In this document: positions 52,696-63,159 of the stretch, one piece after another
Numbering within the stretch: the first letter of the stretch is position 1
Layout: every line of letters begins with the position of its first letter
Assembly: GCF_042648805.1 (NCBI RefSeq)
Contig: NZ_JBHRXZ010000018.1
Span: 62,001-126,000, forward strand
Source: Azomonas tarimensis
GTDB taxonomy: Bacteria > Pseudomonadota > Gammaproteobacteria > Pseudomonadales > Pseudomonadaceae
Length of the DNA stretch: 64,000 nucleotides
Direction: 5' to 3'
Translations under genes and position numbers: made by a program
The notes under the pieces: generated by a model
Databases searched by the model: none
What the model was told of the DNA's origin: nothing
Seen by the model: the letters and a program-made list of their open reading frames with translations, nothing else

Positions 52696-54009
52696 TCAGC
52701 CGCGTCGGGCTCGTGGGCGGCTCTGGCCCTGGCGGGGGGGCTTGTCGTTGGCGGCGTTGGCCAGCAGGCGCTGGGCCAGTTCGTCCATGCGTATGCCCTG
52801 GTCCATCGCGGCCTGTCGCAGGCGGCTGTGGGCGTCGCTTTCGCTGAGGCCATACTGGTCCATCAGGAGCTTCTTGGCCCGTTCGATCAGTTTGCGTTCG
52901 TTGAGCGCCTGCCGGGCTTCCTTGAGTTCGTCGTTGACCCGCTGCAGACGCTGGGTCTGCAGCTGCAGGAGCTCCAAGGTCGAGCGTTCCACCGACCCGG
53001 TCATGCCGTCCTCGGGCGGGGCATCCATTTCCCTGGCCTGGATGCTGAACAGCATGGCGTTTTCCGCTGCCGCATGCATATGCGAGAGGCGGTCCAGCAA
53101 CGGGCGGTGATTGTGCAGGTCGGCGTTGATCCGCTCCATGCTCCGTCGGCAGTGTTCGAGCAGGTCCCATTCGAGCTGCGCCTCGACCTCCTTCATCTCG
53201 TCGACGCGCTGGGTCTGGAGCTCGAACCAGAGCTCGCAGAGCGAGGTGTCGACCCGTGAATCATCGCGGGTGCGCTGGGCGACCTCGCGCAGTTGCGCCA
53301 CTTGCTGGCTGATCTCGCCTTGACACAGGGCATGCCAGCGATCGAGCGCCTCGTTCTCGGCAAAGCGGCTGAAGGTGGCGAAGCAGCGTTCCTGTGCATC
53401 CATCAACTGCTGCATGCGCTCGAGCCGTTCGCTGTCGAAGTAACCGCTGGCGAACCCGGCGACGCCCAGGGCGCGCTCCTGCCCGGCCAGCTCTTTGCCC
53501 TGCATGAAGTTGAACAGCGCCACCAGCGCCCGGGTGATGTCAGGATCGGCGGCGGTGTCGGCGGCCTCGAATACCACCGATAGCAGCCCGCCGATCAGGC
53601 GTACCAGCGTGGTGGTGGCCTCCTGCATGGAGATGCGTTGCTCCCGTACCGCCCGACGCAGCGCCGGCAACTCGTCGAGGCTGTAGAGGGCATAGGCGAT
53701 GCGGCTGAACAGCCGGGTCTTGTCAGCCGAGTGGATGCTTTCCAGGTCCATGCATTCGAGCGATTCGCGTACCTCTCGCTCCAGCCTGTCCACCTCCAGG
53801 CTGAGGCTGTCGAGCTTTTGCAGGTGATGCGGACCTGTCCCGCTGAGGTAGATGTTGGAGTATCCACGCTCCTTCTGCAGGGCATGGACGAGCCGGCTGA
53901 CCTGGGTGACCAACTCACAGGTTCGGGTCAGGTCCTCGAGGCCGAGCAGTTCGCTGCGGCGGGCGGCGAGCATGAAGCGCAGCGTGGCAGGCAGCTTGCG
54001 GTCGGTCAT
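52696..54009 (-). CDS. nasR: NasR-type nitrate sensor with ANTAR antiterminator domain
   Basis: 437 residues. An N-terminal NIT nitrate/nitrite-sensing domain (about 35-290: SRLVHALQKERGYSNIYLSG and further helices) is joined through a coiled coil (LLQLQTQRLQRVNDELKEARQ) to a C-terminal ANTAR domain at about 360-415 (KLIERAKKLLMDQYGLSESDAHSRLRQAAMDQG). On nitrate binding the ANTAR part grips leader RNA and stops terminator formation. The next leader downstream has the right structure. The last 20 residues are basic (GQSRPRARRG). Confidence 0.93.
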   Translation of the reverse strand: MTDRKLPATLRFMLAARRSELLGLEDLTRTCELVTQVSRLVHALQKERGYSNIYLSGTGPHHLQKLDSLSLEVDRLEREVRESLECMDLESIHSADKTRLFSRIAYALYSLDELPALRRAVREQRISMQEATTTLVRLIGGLLSVVFEAADTAADPDITRALVALFNFMQGKELAGQERALGVAGFASGYFDSERLERMQQLMDAQERCFATFSRFAENEALDRWHALCQGEISQQVAQLREVAQRTRDDSRVDTSLCELWFELQTQRVDEMKEVEAQLEWDLLEHCRRSMERINADLHNHRPLLDRLSHMHAAAENAMLFSIQAREMDAPPEDGMTGSVERSTLELLQLQTQRLQRVNDELKEARQALNERKLIERAKKLLMDQYGLSESDAHSRLRQAAMDQGIRMDELAQRLLANAANDKPPRQGQSRPRARRG

Positions 54010-54308
54010 CGCGAGATCCTCTCCGGCATTGGTTGGTCAAGGGCGCAGCAAGACGCATGCCCGCCAATAACGTAACCCCGTGCTTCCCCTGGCGGGAGGC
54101 CGGGGCGTCGCGCATCGGCCGGTCAAGGCTCGGCAGCCGAGCAGCGGCGCGGCCCGGAAGCCTCCGGGCGGGTTCGCCTGTTACCGGGCGCGGCAGTCTA
54201 CTGAGTGACCGGGATGGTGCATAGCGTAGCCCTCCGATGGAACCTTGCGGCGTGCCCTCAAGTCGTCAATAGACCATGCGCCATGACAACTTCGAGGAGG
54301 AATGACAC

Positions 54309-55529
54309 ATGCACCTTCACTTCAAGCCGCTCGGCCTGGCAGCGGCCATCGCCCTGGCGTTCTCGCCCGCTATCCACGCCGATGACGACGACAGCAGCGC
54401 AACGCCGCCAAGCAGCGTGTCCACCAGCGCTGGGCAGGTCAATGTCGAGACGCTCGCCACGCTCGAGTACCCTTGGGCCATGGCCTATCTGCCGGACGGC
54501 AGGTTGCTGGTTACCGAGAAGCCCGGACGCATGCGGATCTGGAGCGAAGGCAGTCTCTCCGATCCCTTGCAGGGTGTGCCCGAGGTGGTCTACCGCGGTA
54601 CCGAGCAGGAGCAGGGCGGTCTGCTCGACGTTGAGGTCGATCCGGATTTCGCCAGCAACAACCTGATCTACCTGACTTATGCCGAGGCGGCGCAGGGCCA
54701 GTCCGAGGCGCTGGAAGACAGCGGCGATGCGCGTCTGCTGAGCCCCGACAAGTCCGACAATATCGTGCGGGGCGGGGTAGTGGCGCGCGCCAGGCTCGAC
54801 GGCAATACGCTGCACGACCTGGAAATTATCTGGCGGCAGGACCCGATGACCGTCGGCCGCGGGCACTTCGGCAATCGTCTGAATTTCGATGCCGACGGCA
54901 TGCTGTTCGTCACCTCGGGCGATCGCATGCGTTTCGAGCCGGCGCAGAGCAAGGAGTCCAATCTGGGCAAGGTGGTGCGGATCAACAAGGACGGTTCCAT
55001 CCCCGACGACAATCCCTTTGCCGATGAAGATGATGCCAAGGGCGAAATCTGGAGCTACGGCCACCGCAATATCCTGGCCGCTGCGTTCGACCGCGACACG
55101 GGCAATTTCTGGGCCTTCGAGATGGGGCCGCTGGGTGGCGACGAAGTGAACCTGGTCAAGCGTGGGGAAAATTATGGCTGGCCGGAGGTGAGCGACGGGA
55201 GTCATTACGCCAACCAGCCGATTCCCTCCCACGCCGGCGATGACGAGTATGAAAAGCCGGTCCGCAGCTGGACCCCGGTGGTTTCGCCCTCGGGGGCGCA
55301 TTGGTACGACGGCGAACTGTTCAGTGGCTGGAGCGGCAGCATGCTGGTTGGCGGCCTCACATCCAAGGGGCTGGTACGCCTGACCTTCAACGGCGAGAAG
55401 ATCGCGATGGAGGAACGCATCGTCCTCGATCAGCGCATCCGCGACGTGATCCAGGCGCCCGACGGCGCCATCCTGGTTATCGTCGACCAGGAGGAAGGTG
55501 GATTGCTGCGCTTGACCCCCGCGCAGTGA
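54309..55529 (+). CDS. PQQ-dependent aldose sugar dehydrogenase family protein
   Basis: 406 residues with a signal peptide (LGLAAAIALAFSPAIHA) and an acidic start to the mature protein. The six-bladed propeller family pattern appears as YPWAMAYLPDGRLLVTEKPGRMRIW, GRGHFGNRLNFDADGMLFVTSGDR, GEIWSYGHRN, EMGPLGGDEVNLV and NYGWPEVSDG, as in soluble glucose dehydrogenase/YliI. It would oxidise sugars in the periplasm if PQQ is bound. GAGGAGG precedes the ATG. A 299-bp gap to nasR upstream has no gene. Confidence 0.9.
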   Translation: MHLHFKPLGLAAAIALAFSPAIHADDDDSSATPPSSVSTSAGQVNVETLATLEYPWAMAYLPDGRLLVTEKPGRMRIWSEGSLSDPLQGVPEVVYRGTEQEQGGLLDVEVDPDFASNNLIYLTYAEAAQGQSEALEDSGDARLLSPDKSDNIVRGGVVARARLDGNTLHDLEIIWRQDPMTVGRGHFGNRLNFDADGMLFVTSGDRMRFEPAQSKESNLGKVVRINKDGSIPDDNPFADEDDAKGEIWSYGHRNILAAAFDRDTGNFWAFEMGPLGGDEVNLVKRGENYGWPEVSDGSHYANQPIPSHAGDDEYEKPVRSWTPVVSPSGAHWYDGELFSGWSGSMLVGGLTSKGLVRLTFNGEKIAMEERIVLDQRIRDVIQAPDGAILVIVDQEEGGLLRLTPAQ

Positions 55530-55536
55530 TCGCACC

Positions 55537-55568
55537 GCGCCAAGCCCCCCACCTTGGGGGCTCGGCGC
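55537..55568. terminator. Bidirectional hairpin between the sugar dehydrogenase and ndh
   Basis: GCGCC-AAGCCCCC and GGGGGCTCGGCGC pair with a single mismatch around a short loop, in the 43 bp between converging stops. Confidence 0.7.
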
Positions 55569-55572
55569 GCCC

Positions 55573-56868
55573 TTAGTGCAGTTTCAGCCGCGGCTCGGTG
55601 CTGCGGCCGATGCGGTCGGCGAGCATCAGCAGCCCGGTGCGGACCACCCCATAGAGCGCCACCTGATGCATGCGATACAGCGAAATGTAGAACATCCGCG
55701 CGAGCCAGCCTTCGAGCTTGACGTTACCCATCAGATTGCCCATCAGGTTGCCGACCGCGCTGAAGCTGGACAGCGACACCAGCGAGCCGTAATCGCGGTA
55801 ACGGTATTCCGGCAGGGGCTTGCCTTGCAGGCGCAGGGCCAGCGACTTGGCCAGCATCGACGCCTGCTGGTGCGCCGCCTGGGCGCGGGGTGGGACGGTT
55901 TTCTCGCTGCCGTCGCCCATGGGGCAGGCCGCGCAGTCACCAAGCACGAAGATGTCATCGTCGAGGGTGGTCTGTAGGGTTGGGCGTACCAGCAACTGGT
56001 CTACCCGGTTGGTTTCCAGGCCCCCGAGATTCTTCAGAAAGGCCGGGGCCCGCACCCCGGCGGCCCAGACCTTGAGCGCGGCCGGGATGATCTGGCCGTC
56101 CTTGGTCAGCATATGGTCGGCGGTGACCTCCTGCACGGCGGCCGAGGTCAGTACCTTGATTCCCAGCTTCTGCAGCGTGGTGTGTACCGGCTGGCTGATG
56201 CGGTCGGGCAGGGCGGGCAGTACCTTGGGCCCCGCCTCGATGATGGTGATCTCCATGTTCTGCGGCTGGATGCCCTTGAGCCCGTAGGCCGACAGCTCCA
56301 TTGCTGCATGGTTGAGCTCGGCCGCCAGTTCCACCCCGGTTGCCCCGGCCCCGACGATGGCGATGGCAAGCTTGCCGTCGTCCTTGTGCCGGGCATGGGC
56401 GCTCAGGTAGAGGTTGAGCAACTGGTGATGGAAGAATTCGGCCTGCTTGAGGCTGTCCAGGCAGATGCAGTGTTCAGCCGCGCCTGGAGTGCCGAAATCA
56501 TTGGTGCGACTGCCAACGGCGATCACCAGGGTGTCGTAGCCCAGCGTGCGGGTCGGGACCAGCTCCTCGCCTTTCTCGTTGTGCATGGGCGCCAGAATGA
56601 TCTGCCTGGCATCCCGGTCCAGCCCGCACATGGTGCCCAGTTCGTATTCGAAGTGGTTCCACTTGGCTTGCGCGACATAGTTGAGCTCGTTTTCCGAGGT
56701 ATTCAACGAGCCAGCCGCCACTTCGTGAAGCAGCGGCTTCCACAGGTGGGTGAGGTTCTTGTCGATCAGCGTGACCTGCGCCTTGCGCTTCTTGCCCAGG
56801 GTGCGGCCCAGGAGAGTGGCGAGCTCAAGCCCGCCGGCGCCACCGCCGACGATGAGGATGCGATGCAT
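55573..56868 (-). CDS. ndh: Type II NADH:quinone oxidoreductase
   Basis: 431 residues. FAD site GGGAGGLELA at 8-17, NADH site AIVGAGATGVELAAEL near 170, and the second FAD block DDDIFVLGDCAACP. The C-terminal end (LARMFYISLYRMHQVALYGV) is amphipathic and binds the membrane. It oxidises NADH and reduces quinone without proton pumping. Typical length for NDH-2. Confidence 0.94.
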   Translation of the reverse strand: MHRILIVGGGAGGLELATLLGRTLGKKRKAQVTLIDKNLTHLWKPLLHEVAAGSLNTSENELNYVAQAKWNHFEYELGTMCGLDRDARQIILAPMHNEKGEELVPTRTLGYDTLVIAVGSRTNDFGTPGAAEHCICLDSLKQAEFFHHQLLNLYLSAHARHKDDGKLAIAIVGAGATGVELAAELNHAAMELSAYGLKGIQPQNMEITIIEAGPKVLPALPDRISQPVHTTLQKLGIKVLTSAAVQEVTADHMLTKDGQIIPAALKVWAAGVRAPAFLKNLGGLETNRVDQLLVRPTLQTTLDDDIFVLGDCAACPMGDGSEKTVPPRAQAAHQQASMLAKSLALRLQGKPLPEYRYRDYGSLVSLSSFSAVGNLMGNLMGNVKLEGWLARMFYISLYRMHQVALYGVVRTGLLMLADRIGRSTEPRLKLH

Positions 56869-57252
56869 GGTGAATGTCCATATGGCTCAAATGAAAACGT
56901 TGCGCGCCTCGCCAGTGGCAAGCGCGACATGATTTGAAATATTGCGAGGAAGATCCCACGAAATCCTGGAAGCCACCACTCTCATTCGGTACCGGTAAGG
57001 CCTGTCCATGGAAGGAGGGACAAGGTCTGTAACCGCGATGGCCTGCATTTCAAATCGTTTCGTCAATTCTACTAAAGCCAGACGCTCATTCCGGGCCCAG
57101 GTTGCGTTTGCCAAGAAAATTTCCCATAACGAGATCATTGGTCTCGTTTTGGTTGACGCCAGAGCCGGGTTGCCTTTTACTTGGTTCTGTCAAAACGAGA
57201 CCCTGAGTCTCAAAAACAATAGTTGCGCCCCGGCGCGTAACGGGAGCCCCTC
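56869..57252. promoter_or_regulatory. Divergent control region of ndh and the alcohol dehydrogenase operon
   Basis: A+T-richer than its surroundings. Two dyads of the form GAGA-N7-TCTC occur: AACGAGA/TCTCGTT at 57128-57148 and ACGAGA/TCTCAA at 57195-57213. Between them is a good promoter, TTGACG (57153-57158), 17 nt, TTTACT (57176-57181). A 12-bp inverted match, GGTCTCGTTTTG (57140) and CAAAACGAGACC (57191), links the two. Another 10-bp pair, GATTTGAAAT (56931) and ATTTCAAATC (57047), lies nearer ndh. An 83-codon leftward frame here has atypical codons and is not called. Confidence 0.6.
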
Positions 57253-58419
57253 ATGTCCCATCGAATTGTTCTGCCGCGCCTGATGGAAATCGGCGCTGGC
57301 GCCAGTGGGCGGATCGCCCAGGTCCTCACCGACCTCGGCTGCCGTCGTCCCTTGATCGTCACCGACCGGATGATGGTCGAGCTTGGCTATGTGGCTCGTC
57401 TCGCTGAGCGGTTGGCAACGGCGGATATCCCCTGCGAGTGCTTTGCCGACACCTTGCCCGAGCCCACCGCGGCATCCATTCGCGCCGGCGTCGAAAAGGT
57501 CCGGCAGGGCAACTTCGACAGTATCGTGGCGCTTGGCGGCGGCAGCCCCATCGATTCGGCGAAGGCCATCGGGATCCTCGGGACCTTTGGCGGTGAAATG
57601 CGCGACTACCGCTTTCCGCGGGATGTCAGCGAGGCCGGATTGCCGATCATCGCCGTGCCGACAACTGCCGGAACCGGATCTGAAGTAACCCGCTTCACCA
57701 TCATCACCGATGAAACCAGTGATGAAAAAATGCTCTGTGCGGGGCTGGGTTTCATGCCCGTGGCGGCCTTGATCGATTATGAGCTGACTCTGTCGCTGCC
57801 GCCGCGGGTGACCGCAGACACCGGTATCGATGCGCTGACCCACGCCATCGAAGCCTATGTCAGCCGCAAGGCCAGCCTCTACAGCGATGCCCAGGCGCTA
57901 CAGGCCATGCGTCTGCTCGGGCCGAACCTGCGCATCGCCTATCGCCAGCCAGACAACCGCGTCGCCCGGGAGGCGATGATGCTTGGCTCGACGCTGGCCG
58001 GAATCGCCTTTTCCAATGCGTCGGTGGCCCTGGTACATGGCATGAGCCGGCCGATCGGGGCCTTCTTCCATGTGCCCCACGGCTTGTCCAACGCCATGCT
58101 GCTGCCGACCGTCACGGCCTTTTCGATCCCGGCGGCACCGGAGCGATACGCCGACTGCGCGCGGGCCATGGGGGTGGCGGGCGAGGCCGACAGCACTGAG
58201 CAGGCCAACGCCAGGCTGCTGCAAGAGTTGCGCGAGCTGAACCGCGAACTCCAGGTGCCTGGCCCTGCCGCTTTCGGAATCGATCGCGAGCGGTTTTTCT
58301 CGCTGCGCGAGACCATGGCGCGTCAGGCGCTGGCCTCGGGTTCGCCCGGCAACAATCCCCGCGTGCCCAGCGAAGCCGAAATCGCCGATCTCTACCAACA
58401 TGTCTGGAATCAGGAGTGA
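57253..58419 (+). CDS. Iron-containing alcohol dehydrogenase
   Basis: 388 residues of the group III (Fe-ADH) family. NAD site GGGSPIDSAKAIG; metal ligands in TGIDALTHAIEAY and HGMSRPIGAFFHVPHGL; signature SEVTRFTIITDE. It oxidises or reduces a short alcohol/aldehyde; pairing with mmsA suggests a beta-hydroxy acid such as 3-hydroxypropionate, or a related diol. It is first in the three-gene unit and 5 bp before mmsA. Confidence 0.92.
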   Translation: MSHRIVLPRLMEIGAGASGRIAQVLTDLGCRRPLIVTDRMMVELGYVARLAERLATADIPCECFADTLPEPTAASIRAGVEKVRQGNFDSIVALGGGSPIDSAKAIGILGTFGGEMRDYRFPRDVSEAGLPIIAVPTTAGTGSEVTRFTIITDETSDEKMLCAGLGFMPVAALIDYELTLSLPPRVTADTGIDALTHAIEAYVSRKASLYSDAQALQAMRLLGPNLRIAYRQPDNRVAREAMMLGSTLAGIAFSNASVALVHGMSRPIGAFFHVPHGLSNAMLLPTVTAFSIPAAPERYADCARAMGVAGEADSTEQANARLLQELRELNRELQVPGPAAFGIDRERFFSLRETMARQALASGSPGNNPRVPSEAEIADLYQHVWNQE

Positions 58420-58423
58420 GCCC

Positions 58424-59926
<1,503 letters not shown>

Positions 59927-59947
59927 GCGTCGACAGGTTAGGCGTGT

Positions 59948-59969
59948 AGGGTGGTGCTCGGCCCACCCT
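59948..59969. repeat. Palindrome between mmsA and the IclR gene
   Basis: AGGGTGG and CCACCCT form a perfect 7-bp inverted repeat with an 8-nt loop. The TAGGGTGG...CCACCCT pattern is common between genes in pseudomonads. It may also weaken transcription into the regulator. Confidence 0.5.
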
Positions 59970-60016
59970 GCAATGCCGCCGTCTACGCCGGCTATCCCTT
60001 TGCCCCCGGACTGCCC

Positions 60017-60787
60017 ATGACCACCCCCCGTGAAAAAGGCTCTTCCATCGCCCGCGTTCTGGAAATCATCGAGGCCGTGGCCGCCGCGCCTGAGCCCCTG
60101 ACGCCTACTACGCTGGCCGAACGGCTGGACATCCCGAAACCCAGCGCCCATCGTCTGGTGCAGACCCTGGAAAGGGAGGGCTTCCTCGAGACCGGTCTGC
60201 GCGGCGGGTTGTTGCCAGGGGAGCGCTTGCACGCATTGGCACTGAACAGCCTGCAGACCGGCCGGCGCAAGGCTGAGCGCCAGGCGGTGCTCGGGCAGTT
60301 GTCCTCGCACATTGGCGAGACCTGTGGCCTGGCCGTGCCGGACGGGCTGGAAATGTTCTATTTCGACCGGGTTCAGACCAACTGGCCATTGCAGATCAAC
60401 TTGCCGGTCGGCAGCCGCACGCCGCTGTGGTGCACCGCCAGCGGCAAGCTCTACCTCGCCAGCCTCGCCCCGGACGCCCTGGAGCGCTTGCTGCCGAAAC
60501 TGCCGATCCGGCAGATGGCGCGCAACACCCTGACCGACCTCTCGGCACTGCGTGACGACATCGCGCGGATTCGTGAAGACGGCCTGGCCACCGATTACGA
60601 AGAGTTCATCGACGGCATGGTGGCCTGCGCCGTGCCGGTGAGGGGCATCGGAGGCGAGCTGGTTGCCTGCCTGTTCTGCCATGCGCCGGTGTTTCGTTGC
60701 TCCATGGAACAGTTGCTGACCCTGGTTCCGCAAATGCGCGAGGCTGCCCTGGAGCTGGAAGTGATCACTGGCGGCAGGCGTTCCTGA
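60017..60787 (+). CDS. IclR-family transcriptional regulator
   Basis: 256 residues from the ATG at 60017. The winged HTH covers residues about 12-65 (LTPTTLAERLDIPKPSAHRLVQTLEREGF), followed by the IclR ligand domain (AVPDGLEMFYFDRVQT, PLWCTASGKLYLA, TDYEEFIDGMVACAVPV). It probably controls the Fe-ADH/mmsA unit. The GAGA-N7-TCTC dyads upstream of that unit are candidate targets, though the assignment is inference. Confidence 0.92.
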   Translation: MTTPREKGSSIARVLEIIEAVAAAPEPLTPTTLAERLDIPKPSAHRLVQTLEREGFLETGLRGGLLPGERLHALALNSLQTGRRKAERQAVLGQLSSHIGETCGLAVPDGLEMFYFDRVQTNWPLQINLPVGSRTPLWCTASGKLYLASLAPDALERLLPKLPIRQMARNTLTDLSALRDDIARIREDGLATDYEEFIDGMVACAVPVRGIGGELVACLFCHAPVFRCSMEQLLTLVPQMREAALELEVITGGRRS

Positions 60788-60993
60788 GCCTGCCCCGCAT
60801 TGCTCCTGAACGCGCGCTCCTCTCCGAGAAGTCATCCTGGTGACGTGGACGGCACAGGCTGGGCATCGAAACCGGAACCAGTACGCTAGAATCACTCGCG
60901 CGATAGCAGATTGCGATCGATCAGCGAAACCCTCGCCAAGCGAAGCGGTCTGCTGAATACGGGCCGAGGAATGGCCGTAGACGAGTCGAGGGA

Positions 60994-61200
60994 ATGATGA
61001 GTGTTGCATTTACCATCCTGCTGATGATCCTGGGCTGGATCGCCGCCGCCGCCGCCTTGCTCTGGGGCATGCTCAGGATCGCTCGCCACCGCCCCGCAGT
61101 AGCGCGTGCAGAGCGCGCACCCAGGCCTCCGCGCCTTGCTTTCAAGGTACGCCGACTAGTCGTCACGTTCAGCGAACGTCAGGCTATCTTGCGCCGATAG
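60994..61200 (+). CDS. Small single-pass membrane protein
   Basis: 68 residues: one hydrophobic helix (FTILLMILGWIAAAAALLWGML) and a very basic tail of 40 residues. The GAGGGA before the paired ATGs is close to the start (the second ATG, 60997, has better spacing). No family recognised. The A+T and codon pattern does not settle whether it is real. Confidence 0.4.
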   Translation: MMSVAFTILLMILGWIAAAAALLWGMLRIARHRPAVARAERAPRPPRLAFKVRRLVVTFSERQAILRR

Positions 61201-61347
61201 TCACTCCTGAACGAACTATCTTCGGAGATCGTCGCTCTGTTCTATGGAGCCTGAGGCAATTTTCAGGCCGACGGCATCGCGCACCAGCGGTGCCGACGGA
61301 GCGGTAATTCACAGGGACATGTTGCCTACCTCATCTTGGAGAGACAC

Positions 61348-62232
61348 ATGTTCGTTCATAACAAGCGATTGCAGTACACCGTGCGGGTAGGGGCGCCCAA
61401 CCCTGGCCTGGCGAACCTGATGCTGGAGCAATTCGGCGGCCCGCAGGGCGAGCTCGCCGCGGCCATGCGTTACTTCACCCAGGCCCTGGCCGAGGACGAT
61501 CCAGGCCGCAAGGACCTGCTGATGGATATCGCCACCGAGGAACTCAGCCACCTCGAAGTGATAGGTTCCATCGTCGGCATGCTCAACAAGGGTGCCAAGG
61601 GGCAGATGGCCGAGGGCGTCGAGCAGGAGGCCGATCTGTATCGGTCGCTCACTGGTGCAGGTAACGATTCGCATATTACCTCGCTGCTTTATGGCGGTGG
61701 GCCGGCGCTGACCAATTCGGGCGGGGTACCTTGGTCGGCCGCCTATATCGATACCATCGGCGAGCCCACGGCGGATCTGCGTTCGAACATCGCCGCCGAG
61801 GCCCGCGCGAAGATCGTCTATGAGCGGCTGATCAACCTGACCGATGACCCTGGCGTGAGAGAGGCCCTGAAGTTTCTCATGACCCGCGAAATCGCCCACC
61901 AGAAGTCGTTCGAGAAGGCCTTGCACTCGCTGCAGCCTAACTTCCCGCAGGGCAAGTTGCCGCCCGACCCTGCCTTCGAAAGCGTCTACTACAACATGTC
62001 GCAGGGCGAGGGTGACCTGCGCGGGCCGTGGAATCAGGGGGGTGACTGGGAGTTCGTCGAGAGCCCGCAGCCAGCGGTCGATGGTGGCGACGGTATGGCG
62101 TCGGTCACGCTGGCGAATAAGGAGGCCAAGGTCGTGCAGCAGATGGCCAAGCGCACCGCCTCCGATCCTTCCGCCGATCCCATGACCGGGGCCGATCTCG
62201 GCGCGGGAGGCGCGCTCAAGAAAGGCAAGTGA
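61348..62232 (+). CDS. Manganese catalase
   Basis: 294 residues from the ATG at 61348, after GGAGAG. The di-manganese ferritin-like ligands can be placed: Glu in GPQGELAAAMRY, Glu/His in ATEELSHLEVIG, Glu in AAEARAKIVYE and His in REIAHQKSFEKAL. It removes hydrogen peroxide without haem. The C-terminal tail is long and Asp/Gly-rich. It converges on a universal stress protein across a strong hairpin. Confidence 0.95.
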   Translation: MFVHNKRLQYTVRVGAPNPGLANLMLEQFGGPQGELAAAMRYFTQALAEDDPGRKDLLMDIATEELSHLEVIGSIVGMLNKGAKGQMAEGVEQEADLYRSLTGAGNDSHITSLLYGGGPALTNSGGVPWSAAYIDTIGEPTADLRSNIAAEARAKIVYERLINLTDDPGVREALKFLMTREIAHQKSFEKALHSLQPNFPQGKLPPDPAFESVYYNMSQGEGDLRGPWNQGGDWEFVESPQPAVDGGDGMASVTLANKEAKVVQQMAKRTASDPSADPMTGADLGAGGALKKGK

Positions 62233-62239
62233 CCGGTGT

Positions 62240-62262
62240 CCCGAGCCCCTCGCGGGCTCGGG
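62240..62262. terminator. Bidirectional hairpin between the Mn catalase and uspA-like genes
   Basis: CCCGAGCCC, loop CTCGC, GGGCTCGGG: a perfect 9-bp G+C stem between converging stops. Confidence 0.7.
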
Positions 62263-62265
62263 CCC

Positions 62266-63159
62266 TCAGGCCGGCGGAACGTCCACGATCAGGGTGTCAC
62301 ACGCCGCCTGCGCAAGGATATGTCGGGTAACACTGCCCACCAGCCAGCTTTCCAGTCGGCCGACGCCGCGCTTGCCCATCACGATCAGGTCGCAGTCCTG
62401 CGTCTGCTGCTGTTCCAGTACATGGCGGACAGGGTCACCATGGAACAGCGAGCAGCTTGTTGCCGTCCGGTCCAGATCGGCCTCGCTCATCAACCTGTCC
62501 ATCCGTTGTCTGGCCTCCTCATGCAGCGCATCGAGCATCTCGGCGTGCATGGCTTCACCGACGCCGAGCTGGAACAGCTTGCCCTCGAAAGGCAGCTGAT
62601 AGGCATGGAGCAAGGATAGCTGTGCCTGCGGCGCTATGGCTTGGACCATGCGCACGGCATGCAGCGAACGGTCGGAAAAGTCGATGGGTACCAGAACCCG
62701 ACGATACTCCACCGCGGGCGCGTGCTTGACCGCCAACAATGGCCGCGAGGCGCCTCGCAGCACCCGTTCCAGAGTCGAGCCGTAAAAGCGCTCGGACAGT
62801 TGCCCTTCGCCGTGGGCGCCCATTACCAGCAGGCCGGCATCGAGCGCGTCCGCGTAGCCGGCGATTTCATCCACCACCTGGCCCTGACTGAGTTGCAGGC
62901 CGATCTTCGCGCCGTGACGCGCCACCAGCCCGGCCGCAAGCTTCTCCAGCTCCTCTCGGGCTTCGTCCAGCAGGCGCTGCCGGTAATCCTCGGGGTGTCT
63001 CTCGAGCAGGTGCCGCAGCGATTCCAGTGCGCCATGACTGACCACATGCTGGATAGAAAGCGGGACATCCAGCCTGCATGCGATCAGGGCTGCGCGTTCG
63101 GCAGCGTGACGCGACAGGCTGGATAGATCGGATGCCGCCAGCAGGTTGTGGATGAACAT
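62266..63159 (-). CDS. Tandem universal stress protein
   Basis: 297 residues with two UspA domains, split near residue 150. The second domain keeps the nucleotide motif MGKRGVGRLESWLVGSVT; the first has a variant GAHGEGQLSERFYGSTLE. Its ATG overlaps the stop of a decayed antiporter remnant, so it may once have been the second gene of an antiporter operon. Role in stress survival is inferred from the family. Confidence 0.93.
   Translation of the reverse strand: MFIHNLLAASDLSSLSRHAAERAALIACRLDVPLSIQHVVSHGALESLRHLLERHPEDYRQRLLDEAREELEKLAAGLVARHGAKIGLQLSQGQVVDEIAGYADALDAGLLVMGAHGEGQLSERFYGSTLERVLRGASRPLLAVKHAPAVEYRRVLVPIDFSDRSLHAVRMVQAIAPQAQLSLLHAYQLPFEGKLFQLGVGEAMHAEMLDALHEEARQRMDRLMSEADLDRTATSCSLFHGDPVRHVLEQQQTQDCDLIVMGKRGVGRLESWLVGSVTRHILAQAACDTLIVDVPPA

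Noticed and set aside
56887..57138. An 83-codon leftward frame in the ndh/ADH control region
   Set aside because: Codon choice is unlike the neighbours, and it overlaps conserved-looking operator dyads; no ribosome site was seen.
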